Source: Marsupella aquatica (Eukaryota; Marchantiophyta). From it: DNA of 64,000 nt. The stretch lies in contig OZ316892.1 of NCBI GenBank assembly GCA_973895155.1, positions 310,001 through 374,000 on the forward strand, read 5' to 3'. This document shows positions 20,191 to 31,207 of the stretch, one piece after another. The notes below the pieces were generated by a model. It did not search any database and had not been told where the DNA came from. It worked only from the letters and a program-made list of their open reading frames with translations. Within the stretch, counting starts at the first letter, position 1; the number at the start of each line of letters is the position of its first letter. The position numbers and the translations under genes were made by a program.

Positions 20191-21139
20191 CTATAAACTA
20201 CCAGATGTTTTTGATGCGGAGCTTTCAGATTTGTCTGTGGACTCGGCTTTGTCATCAATGTACTTGCTTCGGGAAACATCATCTATATAAGGGTTGCTCA
20301 TGAACTTCCTGTCTGCTCCCCTCTGAAGACATAGATCTTTTGTTTCCCAACAAAAAGTTCTAATTTTGTCAACCCTCCTAGCGGCATTTTCAGCGTATGA
20401 GGGAAAAACAAACGGCTTCTCAAGATTGACAATTATATTCCTAGCTAGTCTCCTCCGGAGTTGGAAATGCTTCCTCAGATTCCATTCTGACCTGATCCAG
20501 TAAAACGGAAAAACATATGAGTTTAGGAGATAAGAGAGCAAGAACCCAGAATTGTCAACAACACTTGAAAGGATAAAGAAGCTTACTGGAAGAACATTAC
20601 TCGTCTGATTCTTCGCTCTTCTCCGAAGAATCTTCCTCCTGTGTTTTCTCTGTGTCATCTCCGACGTCTCCAGAGGTACCTTCCTCTTCGTCATAATCAA
20701 AATTGAGAACAGATCGGAGCCTATCTTTCTTTTTGCAACCACTTAAATTGGTCGGAACATGCCTGGGATCAAGAAGTTCTAAGAAAACCCTTGATGCGGT
20801 CTCAACAAACTCACGCCTATTTTCCAACCCAATCACAAAATGACCAGAAAAATCACCAGCAATGAATGTGCTTCCTGAACCTACAGTCCAGTCAAGGACA
20901 ATATCTCCAGGAAGAGTAAAAAGCTCTATCACTGACTGCATAAAACCAACCAAAAGAGAGGCGTTCCCAACAAAATCCAACTCCGGGCAATGATCTGTCT
21001 TCAAGGTTTGGAGCCCAATCAAGTTAGAGATCGAAGGATCTTCACTTATTGATAGAGGCTTAAACCTTCGATCCTTTGGTACCTTTCCTTTTGAAGAAGT
21101 TCGACAAAATATGTCTAGCCTAAGGGTAAATACCTGCAC
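20191..21139 (-). pseudogene. Amino-methyltransferase-like region, SAM-binding half
   Basis: The segment 21139-20597 holds a methylase-type SAM site: GDIVLDWTVGSGSTFIAGDF (about 20910-20850) matches the N4/N6 pattern GD.VLDPF.GSGTT..A, followed by VIGLENRREFVETASRVF (pattern IG.E....Y...A..R). Phe of FxGxG is replaced by Val. An acidic tail ends in a stop at 20597. A further exon-like stretch (about 20500-20200) begins after a CAG acceptor and has EWNLRKHFQLRRRLARN and a Ser/Lys-rich end. Order relative to 23452-24190 (target-motif half first, SAM half second) is that of permuted beta-class amino-methylases. Related to bacterial, phage or DIRS-type methylases by motif only; the substrate is unknown. 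Confidence 0.6.
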
Positions 21140-21239
21140 GCATCACACACGTTTGGCTCAAATTATCAACCGATGGGTAATGTTCGAGAACTACAGCAAA
21201 GACTAAATTAGCACCAGGCGCTGTCATGAGGTTTCCATC

Positions 21240-23440
21240 CTAAAGGAGGAATCCTCATATTTTGTGAAGGAAGTTGAAACCTATTTTGCTTCTAACTTGG
21301 GCAAGTTGACTTGACTTGAGCTAACTTGACCAAGGTGAAGGAGGAAGTAGAGTTATGAGGGTCAAGGTAGGGATGAGGTCAAGCCTACCCACCCTTGTTA
21401 CTATTGTGGGGTATGTTTTTCATTTGTGACCAGCGATTAAGTTATCATTTGGCGGATTGGCGGAATGGAGGTTGCTTGCTCAACAAGCAAGGTATTTAGG
21501 GTTTTGGCAACATGGTGACCAGGTTCATTGAATACATGGAGGAGGTGACCAGGTTCAAGGCATGTAAGAGGGTTTGGTCCAAGTGCATCAGTTTTGTGAG
21601 ATTTGGACCAGATTCAGATTTTTGTGTTAAATGGACCAGATTCAATGTATCTACTTCAACGGTGGATCTTGGTTTTGGTTAATGGATGGTTTGGATTGAA
21701 GGTGGAGATGTGAGTTAGGGCTTGGTGGAGGTCGTGGCTTTTTCAAAAATGTCGAAGCTCATTTGGTTTACAAGTTACTAAGGAGGGGTTTTTTGGCTCA
21801 TTTTTGGCCGTTTGATCTAATTGGTGTGAGATTGAGGGCTGTGATTCAACGAGGATTAAAACCATAAGTGGAGGGGCTTGTGGGTGCTCTGGGCCTTCCC
21901 ACGTGGGTACTAAAGGAGGAAGTTCGAGTGGCCAAGAGTTCGGAGGTTAGATGCTGCTGAAGTGCTGCCGTTTTGCCATTTTGGAGTGTTAAGTCCCATT
22001 TTTAGTTGTAGGAGCGAACCTCTTGAGGGGAGCTCGAGCATGAGGCATGAGTGAAGGGGGAGCCCTCCTCCTTGGCCATGGCCTTAGGATTTTGAGGGTA
22101 GGAGATGTAGAGGCAATTTTGTGAAGAGATAGATGGAGTAGAAGCTTTGAATGTGAAGAGATTGAGTTTTGTGACGGTTTTTCTAGGGATTTGGAGAGAG
22201 GTTTCGAATGTAGGAGAGGCTGACTCGAAGCCTTAGGAAGGAGGTAGGATGTGAGTAGGAAGTATAAGGGGCTTGCATGAGAGATTGCCCACAAGAAGGC
22301 ATACTCGAAGTAGGTTTGTTGCTTCAAGTTTTGAGGAGAATGGACTTGTAGGAGATTTTCGAAAGCTTAGAGGAGATGAGACCTAATCTTGTTGAAGCTT
22401 GGGAGTCTTGCATTAGAGATGGCTCACTAAGAAGGCCTACTCTCTTGTAAACTCCTTGACTTGAAGCTTCGAAAGTAGATTTGGTTGATAGAAGGAAGTA
22501 TGAGAGAAGGAGACTAGGGTTTTGAAGCTTGGATAGGCTATGGAGGGATTTTGAATGCTTGGTTGATGATTAGACTTGGTGATGATTCATTTTTTCTAGG
22601 AGGGTCTTGCTTGTGACCCATGTTTTTACTTGGAGACCATGATGCTACATGTGCCTTCTTGCTATGCATTTAGAGGAGAGGTATCCTCGTTTTTGAGATG
22701 TGTGTTGATGCCTTGCTTTGGCTATGAGTGATGGAATGGTTAGAATGAATGTCTTCATGCCATTTTCGAATGTTGTTGTGAGCTTGAAGGTGTTTTTGAA
22801 AGTAGATGGGTTGGATGAAGGTACTTTCAAAAGTAGTTATTATGCATGAGGGAAGTTGCAAGAGTAAAGAGTGAAGGCATTTTTGATTGATGGAATGGGT
22901 TGTTTGTGGATTGTACTTGGTGGTTCTACTAGAGGAAGGGACTAAGGTCAATTCCATGTTTGTTAAGGAGTTTGTTGACCAACCCTAGGTCATTTTTCGA
23001 AAGTAGTTTTCCATGTTTCAACAGTTGGATGTTTGAATGGTGCATAGAGATCCCTTGCATACCTTTGGATGTCCCACTTGTCTTAGCCACAACCAAGAGT
23101 GACCCGTAACTTGACCACATTGATGTAAGCTTGAACTTGTGTACCTTAGAGGGTTGCAAGGGATTGTGTGCAATCAAGTGTTGGAAAAGGAATGGTGACC
23201 AATTGAATGTTGGGCTTAGACTTGTGAGGATTACATTGGGAAGCTTGAACTAGTTATTTTGATTGTGATTGGATATGAGTATGTAAATGGCTTGAGTTTC
23301 GAAAGCATGCTTGCTTGCTTGTGATGATGTGGATGAAAGGTTAGGGTAGATACTTTGTCTTGTTTGCAACCGTTTCCTATCTCAAGCAGCCATACACCCT
23401 GCGTGTCCCTTGAGGCCCTTTCCCACCTCTTTGCTTATCC
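21240..23440. other. 2.2-kb noncoding interruption inside the methylase gene
   Basis: Separates the two methylase halves. No ORF of note on either strand; G/A- and T-rich with many GAAG, TTGG and AGGTTT runs. A full palindrome lies near one edge (21209-21222) and a half copy (TTAGCGCTG, minus strand, near 23446) near the other. This suggests that an original intron was widened by an insertion. I could not find LTR ends, a primer site or a clear target duplication. Confidence 0.5.
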
Positions 23441-23451
23441 TCAGGACAGCG

Positions 23452-24190
23452 CTAACAATAAACAAGAGATGCAACGATCTGTACCTGAATATTGGTGTTT
23501 GCTCTGTACATGGGCATAGACATGATGACATTGTGAGAATTGACACAATGGAACTTTTTTGACTGCTGGCATGCTGAAATGACCTGCGAGACCTGGTCAT
23601 GGTCATCTGAATACAAGATTGCAAGCATGCCATCATCAGAAAGGAAAGGGTCCATCGCTTTGAAGAAAGAACTGGGAACTGTGTGGTCTGGTACATTCCA
23701 CTTTGGAACCCGATGGTCCATGAGCGTAGGTTTAAGTCCAGTAGGAAGATAGATGAATCCTGCATTGACACCAAACGATCTTTCTTTTCCTCCTCTGATT
23801 ACTCCCTTTACTCGGGAACCCGACTTGATTAAGTCCCGTCCCCATTTCTCTGCATCAGTCATCCAATCTGGTTTCGCTGCTTTGTTGAAAGCAGTATCAA
23901 TAAATTCTTGGATACTTGTTTCCACCATGCAATGCCTAGAAGATTTGCTCTTGAAGGTTCCCACATCTCTCTGAACACCAGTTCCAGCGGCATCATCTGG
24001 GGAAAATTCTCCAGCTTGAATTGCCCTTTTCTTCTTCTTCTCTGTATTGGTTGCATCAAGAGGGACGATCTCTTTCGCTTTGTCAATTGGAGTTACTGGG
24101 TCTGACTGGGCACCGGTATTGGCTTCGGAAGGCTCCAGAGTGGCATCTACTTTTGTTTCATTGGTTGCAGCATCAGACTTTCTCCCACCT
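23452..24190 (-). pseudogene. Amino-methyltransferase-like region, N-terminal half
   Basis: A Lys/Glu/Thr-rich linker, then a folded region with SIQEFIDTAFNKAAKPDW, GVNAGFIYLPTGLKP (about 23765-23730) and FFKAMDPFLSDDGMLAILYS. In N4/N6 amino-methylases the catalytic (D/N/S)PP(Y/W) box is followed ~30-50 residues later by a helix and GG.L.V strand; the spacing here is right but the box reads YLPT. Catalysis by this copy is therefore doubtful. The frame stops at 23452, right before the 2.2-kb interruption. Copy 1 lacks this region. Confidence 0.55.
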
Positions 24191-24315
24191 AAAGGAAAAA
24201 GAGTAGAATTTATTCAATGCTAAATAATAGCACCAGTCGCTGTCCAAACCAATTGAAAAAACAAACCAATAGACATAGTCATATAGCAGCGCTTGGCGCT
24301 AACCAAAATGTGAAG

Positions 24316-26474
24316 CTACAAGCTGAATGACAACTTAAGTTTTTTGGCGGACCGCGTTGAGGTACTCGGTGCCGCAACTTTGGTTTTTGCTTTGGCTCTG
24401 GGTTTGCGACTTCGATCAACATGAACAACCGTAGTTTTGCACACCGATTGCAATTCTGCCGCCGACTTGCTCACATCACCTTTGATTCCCTGCTTCATGT
24501 TGGACACAAACTTGGGAGGGACTTGAGACTTTGAAAGCTTATGAAATGCGTCTTTCTCAATGTCTCTGAATGGAGAGTCCCATCTATCGGTGTCCAAATA
24601 CCAAGGACAATGAATTCTCTCCCATTCTGACAGTTTCCTTGGTGGAAGACACCCTTCAGCGGGATACATTGAATACACATCGGCCAGTATGTCTCCTTCG
24701 GGAACAACGATCCACTTTTGGAAAGCAGCAGGGTATGCCCAAAAGTAATTTGGCTTCACAATCTCCATATGCATGAAGAAACGGTACAGGTATCATTTGG
24801 CCCTCTTCTGATTCTTGAGGGTGTAGTCAGCCTTGTCGGGATACTTGGAAGGCCACATTGTATTAAAAAACTTGCCTTTCACAGCGTCCCCAAATTTCTT
24901 GAAGTCATTTGAGACTATTTCAATAAGCGATTCAATCGACTCACACTCCCACTCCTGCAACCGATTGGCGTGGACCAATAGCGATTCCCTCCACAGTGTT
25001 CCAAGTTTTCTAGGTATGGCACCGTTGCTTCACTGGATCGTCATTAACGCTCTGTGGATGGAAGAATTGTTTCCTCAGCTCCGGTGTACAATGGGCAACC
25101 AGAAGGGTACTCCTCAGCTTGGGGTCGAGGGCAAAGACAGCGGTAACCAATCTTGCTCGATCCATTGTACAGACAATTGCATCCGGATTCTTCTCTCTCT
25201 TATTCTTCTCTGTGAGGGGGTACATCTCAGCACATGTCCGCATGAAATCCTCAAAAGTGGGGCTTAACAGAGGAGTGATTTTTGACACCTTTATCGCCCA
25301 ATCCTTTGTTGCCTCCATCATCGCTGCATGTCTTTTTGAAATCTCTGCGGGAGACCAAGGTGTACCCTGAGCGGCAGCATGTTCCAGATCCATCTTAAAC
25401 TGTCTAGAATTAGACTTGATCTTATTCTCACACAAGATGTACAGAAGCGCTTCTTGAGGCATTTTTTTCGTATACCACGATCCCTTCCGTGTTTTCTGCA
25501 TGATCTACCCAAACTTCTTGAAGTTTGCAGCGTCAATGATAGACTTGTAGTAATTCAGTTCATTCGAGAGAATTTGGTTGATACGGTCTGCATCAAGTAT
25601 CCAAGAGAGTTCGACCACTACCTGCCCAAGCCTGAAAACGAGAGAGGGAGTCAGTAGCGCCCGACGCTAGTGAAACACTATGATCATAGATTAGAATAGA
25701 AATATATTGGAAGAGACACTTATTGGTTAACAGTGTGCATTGCCGCCTCAATCTCGATCAAGGACCCCTTTTCTCCCTTGAATATTGTGCACTGGACACG
25801 AGGATGGTATTTCATATCATCTGGATTCTCCTTTGTGACGATGGACCATGCGTAGAGTTGATGGTTTCCATCAAACACAAAAAACATCTTATCCTACAGG
25901 ACGCAGAAGTCAGGGTTGGCAGCGCATTCCGCCTCAAACTTTTCGTTCTCTGCGACCCAAATTGCATCCAGGAAGCACGAATCTCTGGCGTGCAGATCTG
26001 GACTTCTCCATTGGAATCTGTTGGTTGGACGTAAAACAGCATGCCGATCTTAGGATTGTATCTTGTGCTCTGAAAGGAGTCTTTCAGCTTCTCTATCGAA
26101 GGGCTTCCCTTCTGTAATGTCCGTACTACTTCCATATGAAGTAGTCGGCACATTGGAATCCTTGGCGGATCCTTGTCATGTCCTCGGAAATCTTTTCCAA
26201 ATGACATAATGTGTTTGGAGATCACATCGTAAACAGTCAGCAACGTCTCTCCAAAGACCTCCATAGCAAACGAATTAGAATCATCCATCTTCCCTCTCTT
26301 GCTATTCGGGAACAATACAACGGGTTGTGCTTCAGGGGCTCGCGAAGCAGTGGATCGAGTCACTCGACGACTATACACAGATCCTGAAAATGAGCACTCA
26401 GATGTTTGCGAGGGGACGACCTCTCTGTGTCCGTTTCCACTAAAGCATTGAGAGGAGGATAAGGCAGGGTCCAT
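24316..26474 (-). pseudogene. ParB-like accessory gene, 5' exons (copy 2)
   Basis: Start ATG at 26474 (MDPALSSSQ). Exon 1 (26474-25724) repeats the copy 1 pattern: CRLLHMEVVRTLQ, SIEKLKDSF, then GNHQLYAW in the third frame. Damage: a one-base deletion near 25963 (after ASW), a TAG before DKMFFVF, and a mutated splice donor (ATAAGTG where copy 1 has GTAAGAG). The intron (25723-25632) sits at the same place as in copy 1 and contains a palindrome. Exon 2 has GSWYTKKMPQEALLYILCEN and continues through a shift near 25010 and a TGA near 24795 to a Lys/Ala/Ser-rich end at 24316. It may join the methylase region to form one protein; that is inference. Confidence 0.66.
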
Positions 26475-27096
26475 TGCTCGCACAAGGGCGAAGGAAGCAC
26501 TGACGACCACCGCGCTCTTTCCGTACTGCAAATGGAAAAAACCCGTCACACAGCTTCGATCGTACTGTACTTAACATGGGAAATAAGAAGAATCTAGAGC
26601 ACAGAGCATGACATATACGCTAAGGAAACTGAACTCCTGGCCTGGATCTATGACACATGTCGTTATCTTATTTGACAACACATAAGGGGATCAATGTATT
26701 GAGGGTCATGCAACCTATAGTTACCGTTGAATATGACCGTTGAAAGGAAAACCTGACGTTAGATGGACCCCAACCTTTTGGATTGTTATGAATAGCGCCA
26801 GGCGCTAAACATAAATTGACTCTGCATGGACCTCTACTTTTGCAATGTTTTTAATAGCGCTTGGCGCTATTCATCATCTGATATTTCTAGAACAAAAGGG
26901 TTCTTCCTAAATAACGTTTTTTGTTAATGTCGTTGATTGTAAATGACGTTGATATAATGACAAAATACATATATGGTGTTAGAGGATTGTCTTATTATAA
27001 CGGCTTTAGGGAACTGTTAGTCAGGATCGATAACAGTCCTCGTCGGTGGAATTTTGATTCATAATTTTCCTACACTCATTCGCTTCCAAGGCTTCT
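26475..27096. promoter_or_regulatory. Divergent promoter region (copy 2)
   Basis: 622 bp between the outward-facing ParB-like and transposase starts. It holds palindromes at 26793-26807 and 26855-26869, 48 bp apart. The right-hand half is AT-rich (around 26880-27000). I see no unambiguous TATA box. Confidence 0.55.
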
Positions 27097-28988
27097 GTGA
27101 TGTCTCAGTCAATCGTAGTTACCCGTATGTCCACCGGTGACATTGTTTCCATTCCAGTGTCTGTGGCCGAAAGGTACAGGCAAATAAGTGAGGTTTATCT
27201 TTGTGGAAGGTTTGATTTGCGCATGAATGACATAAAGGCAATCGTTCAGGAGGGAACGGAAGCCAATGACTTTGAATCTATCGCACTTTTTGATGTCGAT
27301 GACGGGGTGAGATTTTGGCACCTTAATGTTGGGTTGCGCTACTCCATTGTTGTTCGGGAACCAAATCAAGGAGATTGGCAATCCCCTCAGAGGGATCCGG
27401 TGGATGTAGTTGCTCTTTCTGATAGTGATGATGAGGAGCCACCAAGGATCCCCTTCGTGGAGCCTTCGGCGCCTGAAGTGGTCTTGGTCAAAGAGGAGAT
27501 GCCATCGTCGCAATCCCATATTGTATACCGGAGAAGTGCAATGGACGCGCTGCTCAAGTCAACTAGGTCCAACAAACTTTCAAGGTTCATTTCGGCTGGA
27601 AACTTCCGGCATGAACAAGTACCTTGTTTGCCACCGAAGTACAATGGAAATGTAGTGTTTGAGTTGCCTCCATTGTCGGGAATTCTTTCAAAAGGATCCC
27701 GTCTACAGGACATGGACCGAACCAAGGATTGCTACATCTGGACTAGAATATTTCCTACCACTACAAACGTGCAGCCCAAGAAATACTGGGAATTCGGTAA
27801 AGTCACTTGTACTGGATTTATTGAGTGCAGGAATAAAACTTGTGACTACTTCCGCCGAAGAAGAGGAGGAATGCAAAGGCATGGGCTGGTACCCCAAAAC
27901 TTGGAGGCTCTCACCGTGTTGGATCGTTCATTGAGCAGGGTGGAGTTGTTTGTCATTATTGCCAGCAGCTCCCTTTTTGTGTAGAGGCATGCTCTGCAAG
28001 ACTGTTTTATATGTATCCTCAAGTTCTGCTTGACTCAAATACCTGTAGTCACATGTCTTGCCTTGCGATTCATACGGGCACCCACAACCATCCTTGTCGT
28101 AAGGTATTTTCCCGGAGTGCGGAAAAGGTAGTTGAAGATGTCATAAAAAAGAAATTGGAAGGCAATCCAACTTGGACGCCTGCCAGGATTAAAAATGTAG
28201 CGACAGGATCTTTTGTATAGTCTTTGTGTGAGAGCCTAGGTGAGATTGAAGATATCGAAGAGACAGAGATTTTCCAGTCTCTAATGGTAGTTTCTACTCC
28301 ACAGAAGTTTGCATCTCTTTTCAGGAGTGTTAGGCAGGACCAGAAAGGCCGTGGAGAGTTGGATTTTCTTGTTCGGTATCAAAAGAATATCAACATGCCT
28401 TTTCTACACAGGTACATCCTTCCAGGTCAAGGATCTCAAGAAGACAGACCTCACATATTTAAGATGACTTCCAAAGGCCATGGGTCTGGGGTGGATCTTT
28501 TGTGGCAAATGCAACCTGGAGGGATGCTTGAAGGTGCCTGGGTAAGCTTCGATGTCATGAAATGAATGACCAAGGATTGGGTGACTTTTAGCGCACACGT
28601 TTACGATCACAATTACCGCGCATTGTGTACAATATTTACTTGCGAGCTAAAAGCTGAGGACACGGCGTCATTCGAGAAGGCTTGGAGATTAATGATTGAG
28701 GTTTCCAAAGAGAATGGGTTAGATAATCCAACCATTCATGGCTTCATGGCAGACAATGCCCAAGCCGGATGGTTAGCAGTCCGAAATGTTTTTTTTGGAG
28801 GGCACCCAAACCCTGAACAAGAGAGGACGGACGCTTTTCATTTTTACCAAGCTTTTCATCGCCATTCTGTTGAAGGAGTGTTGGAAGAGAAGCAGGCGAA
28901 ACATCGAATGCTATGGGATAAATTACGGAATGCACCGACATTTGTAGAGGCTTACCGACTTTCAAGAGAGATTGACCTATGGTGGTAG
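27097..28988 (+). pseudogene. MULE-like transposase, N-terminal and catalytic region (copy 2)
   Basis: From the start: a conserved N-terminal domain (YLCGRFDLRMND near residue 35), an acidic Pro/Ser linker, then a Cys/His-rich finger region (CRNKTC, CHYCQQLPFC, and the FLYWCH/WRKY-like ending HTGTHNHP near 28075). A DDE-like core follows: the first candidate Asp in AWVSFDVMK, the second in FMADNAQAGW, then ERTDAFHFYQAFHRH where MULE transposases have a C/W-FH box. Damage: a frame change near 27900-27930 and in-frame stops at 28218, 28563 and 28986. Assignment to MULE rather than the KDZ (Zisupton-like) group is tentative. Confidence 0.65.
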
Positions 28989-29015
28989 TCGGGTAATTGC
29001 TTACTTGGAAAGAAG

Positions 29016-29330
29016 TGTTTACAAAAGATAGCAAACAGGAAACAGGATTTAATAACAAAAACTGGTAACAAGAAAAAAAACTAGTAACAGGAAAATGGAT
29101 GGAATTTTTTTTTGTTTTTTTTTTTTTTGAGAAAAAAAAAGTTTTTTTTTTGGTCAACCAGTTTTTTTTGCTACAGCCCAAAGCTAGCCAAAAATGTTGC
29201 ATTGTTAATTTTTTTTGGAAATAACATGTTTTATGAGACATTTTTAAATTGTCATTTTTCCTGGTAACAGTGATTTTTTCTTGGTAACAGCATTTTAAAA
29301 ACAGGAAAAAAAAATCTTGTTTACCTGTTT
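29016..29330. repeat. AT-rich MITE-like insertion (long version)
   Basis: Interrupts the transposase coding region. It starts TGTTTACAAAAG and ends, on the reverse strand, with AAACAGGTAAACAAGATTT. The two ends share AAACAGG-AAAC and several GGTAAC(A/C)AG motifs in inverted orientation, giving loose terminal inverted repeats of about 60-70 bp. The middle is poly-T/poly-A rich. Its left end matches the insertion at 19401. Confidence 0.6.
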
Positions 29331-29339
29331 CTTGTCTCC

Positions 29340-30751
29340 GTCGCTATACCCCCTGGAAAGCTCCGAATGCTTCAAAGTTGGATATCGTGGTGGGTCGTGC
29401 GTTGGAGGCAGTGGGGAAATTTTATTCGCTTGGTGAGTAATAGCGCTTGGCGCTAGTAATATGCAAGTCAGATTGCTTTGTAGAAGTACATTTTTCAGAT
29501 GACATTCCTCAACATTCCATCCAAAGAATCCAAATAATGTAATTGATTCTCAAATATTGACCTGTTTATTTTCATAAACATGTGATTACACAATAATATT
29601 GATGGTTTTGTCTAAATGTTCTGCCTAGCGCCTGGCGCTAGTATGTTTTGCGGATTCTTACCAGTGTTTATGCTTTGTCGTTCTAGGACAAAAGTGCTGA
29701 AGAAGGCGCTAGGATTCCTAACTATACCGGGTCAGAGTCTGTTCATGCGGGAATGAAAGCATGGGTAATGAAAAAAAAAGTTGGGCTCTTTGAGGCATGT
29801 GAAATGGATCAGAATCGAGCTATATCGCAGGTTGCAGCATATACCACATATCGGAAAGGATTGAGTAGAGGAAGAGGTCCTACAATATGGGAACTGGCTT
29901 TCCGTTCAGCTGACCAGGCAGGTTCCCCAGAGCTGTTCGAGGATGCGATGAACATGCTCCTCTCCAATGCAGCTGAGTTTGACTTGGAGAGAAGCGTTCC
30001 TCTCAACGGAGATGTTACAAAGTCTGTCAAGAGGAAAGGACCTGCAACTGGGATTGTCTCGCCACAAGACTCCCACCGACATGATAAAGTCCTTATCACA
30101 TCGCCGAATACCAGATCAATCAAGCGTAAAAATCTGCACCACACAATGTTTGCTTCCATATCGGAAGAAAAACCTGATGACATTTCCGTTGTCAATCTCT
30201 CAGGAAGTGATGATTCGAGGGATGTAGATCGTGATGATTTCAGTACACCGCAGAGTCGACATCAATCACGTTCAACACAATACCCACAAAGCGCCCCCGC
30301 TGTACTTCAGCAGACATTGCTCCAATCTCCAGTTCTTGAAACAGAATTCATGCAGGGTTCATGGCATCTGTGTCAGACATCAAGATTTGGGGCCGGTCCA
30401 CAGTGCAACACGTCATTTGGCGGTAGTTCCGAGAGAGACGAGGGTCGAAATAGAGTGAAGAAAGTTGGGTTCCCCTCATCAAACAATGTCATTGGAATTG
30501 TTGTCAAAGGACAATGCATGTTCAGGGGGGAACCCATAGCCAAAATGATATGGTTCTGCCCAAACAACACATGCTATCGGGGCCGTCCCCGCCGTGGTGT
30601 AGTGAACCTGCCCTCCGTTCCTGATGTTCTTCCTGTTATAAAAGGAACAAATGTTTCGGAAGCTGAGATGAAGTATCTTGTTGACCAGGGAATACCTATA
30701 GCCCGAGGAAGAGACGGTCCTCTACCTCCACCATCACTTTTCGAGCTTTGA
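29340..30751 (+). pseudogene. Transposase, region between catalytic core and SWIM finger
   Basis: A short coding stretch (LDIVVGRALEAVGKFYSL) ends at a donor GTGAGT at 29433. The probable intron runs to TTCTAG at 29686 and carries a palindrome near each end. The next exon has an open frame from about 29687 to 30751, with MKAWVMKKKVGLFEACEMDQ, a long Ser/Lys/Asp-rich linker, and a Cys-containing region (GKQCMFRGE-like then WFCPNNTCYRGRPRRG). The reading phase across the intron does not match cleanly, which fits other decay in this copy. The linker has no recognised domain. Confidence 0.5.
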
Positions 30752-30940
30752 ATCAATGTAAACTTATTTCCAGAGAGAGTGAATCTTTTGGAACCCACTG
30801 TTCGTCTCCAAAGTCGGAATGGAAAGAACACGGTTCCTCGATCGACCTTGACCCATGGTCACATGAAGAGGATTGAATCTGCAAGAAAAGAGACCATGTC
30901 CGTCTAGGGACAATGGGATGTTTCTATTGGGAACTCATGG

Positions 30941-31207
30941 GGGAAGCAATTCAAAGTACAAACACATGAGAATCTAAGGACGCCGAATAGTTACTTTGTG
31001 CAGATTTGTATTTTCCCGACTTGTTCTTGTGAGGATTTCTATCGTCGACATTCTCGCAGACATCCATATATGCCTTGCAAACATTTGTACTGGGTTTTCC
31101 ATACCGTTTTCAAACTAGACGTTGAGGAATCTACTTTGACCAGCCAACCAATTCTCACAGTTGGAGAAGTCCGACTGATCTTGGAGAGGGAGAATGCTCA
31201 TGGTTTA
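30941..31207 (+). pseudogene. SWIM zinc finger, transposase C terminus
   Basis: Contains FPTCSCEDFYRRHSRRH and YMPCKHLYWVF: the CxC...CxH pattern of a SWIM finger, which commonly ends MULE and related transposases and binds zinc for DNA or protein contact. It is separated from the preceding frame (ends 30751) by a stop-containing stretch, so it is out of phase in this copy. A short tail ends at the stop at 31207. Confidence 0.72.

Noticed and set aside
21240-23440. LTR retrotransposon or host gene inside the methylase gap
   Set aside because: No TG...CA pair, primer site, polypurine tract or coding domain was visible; left as an unassigned interruption.
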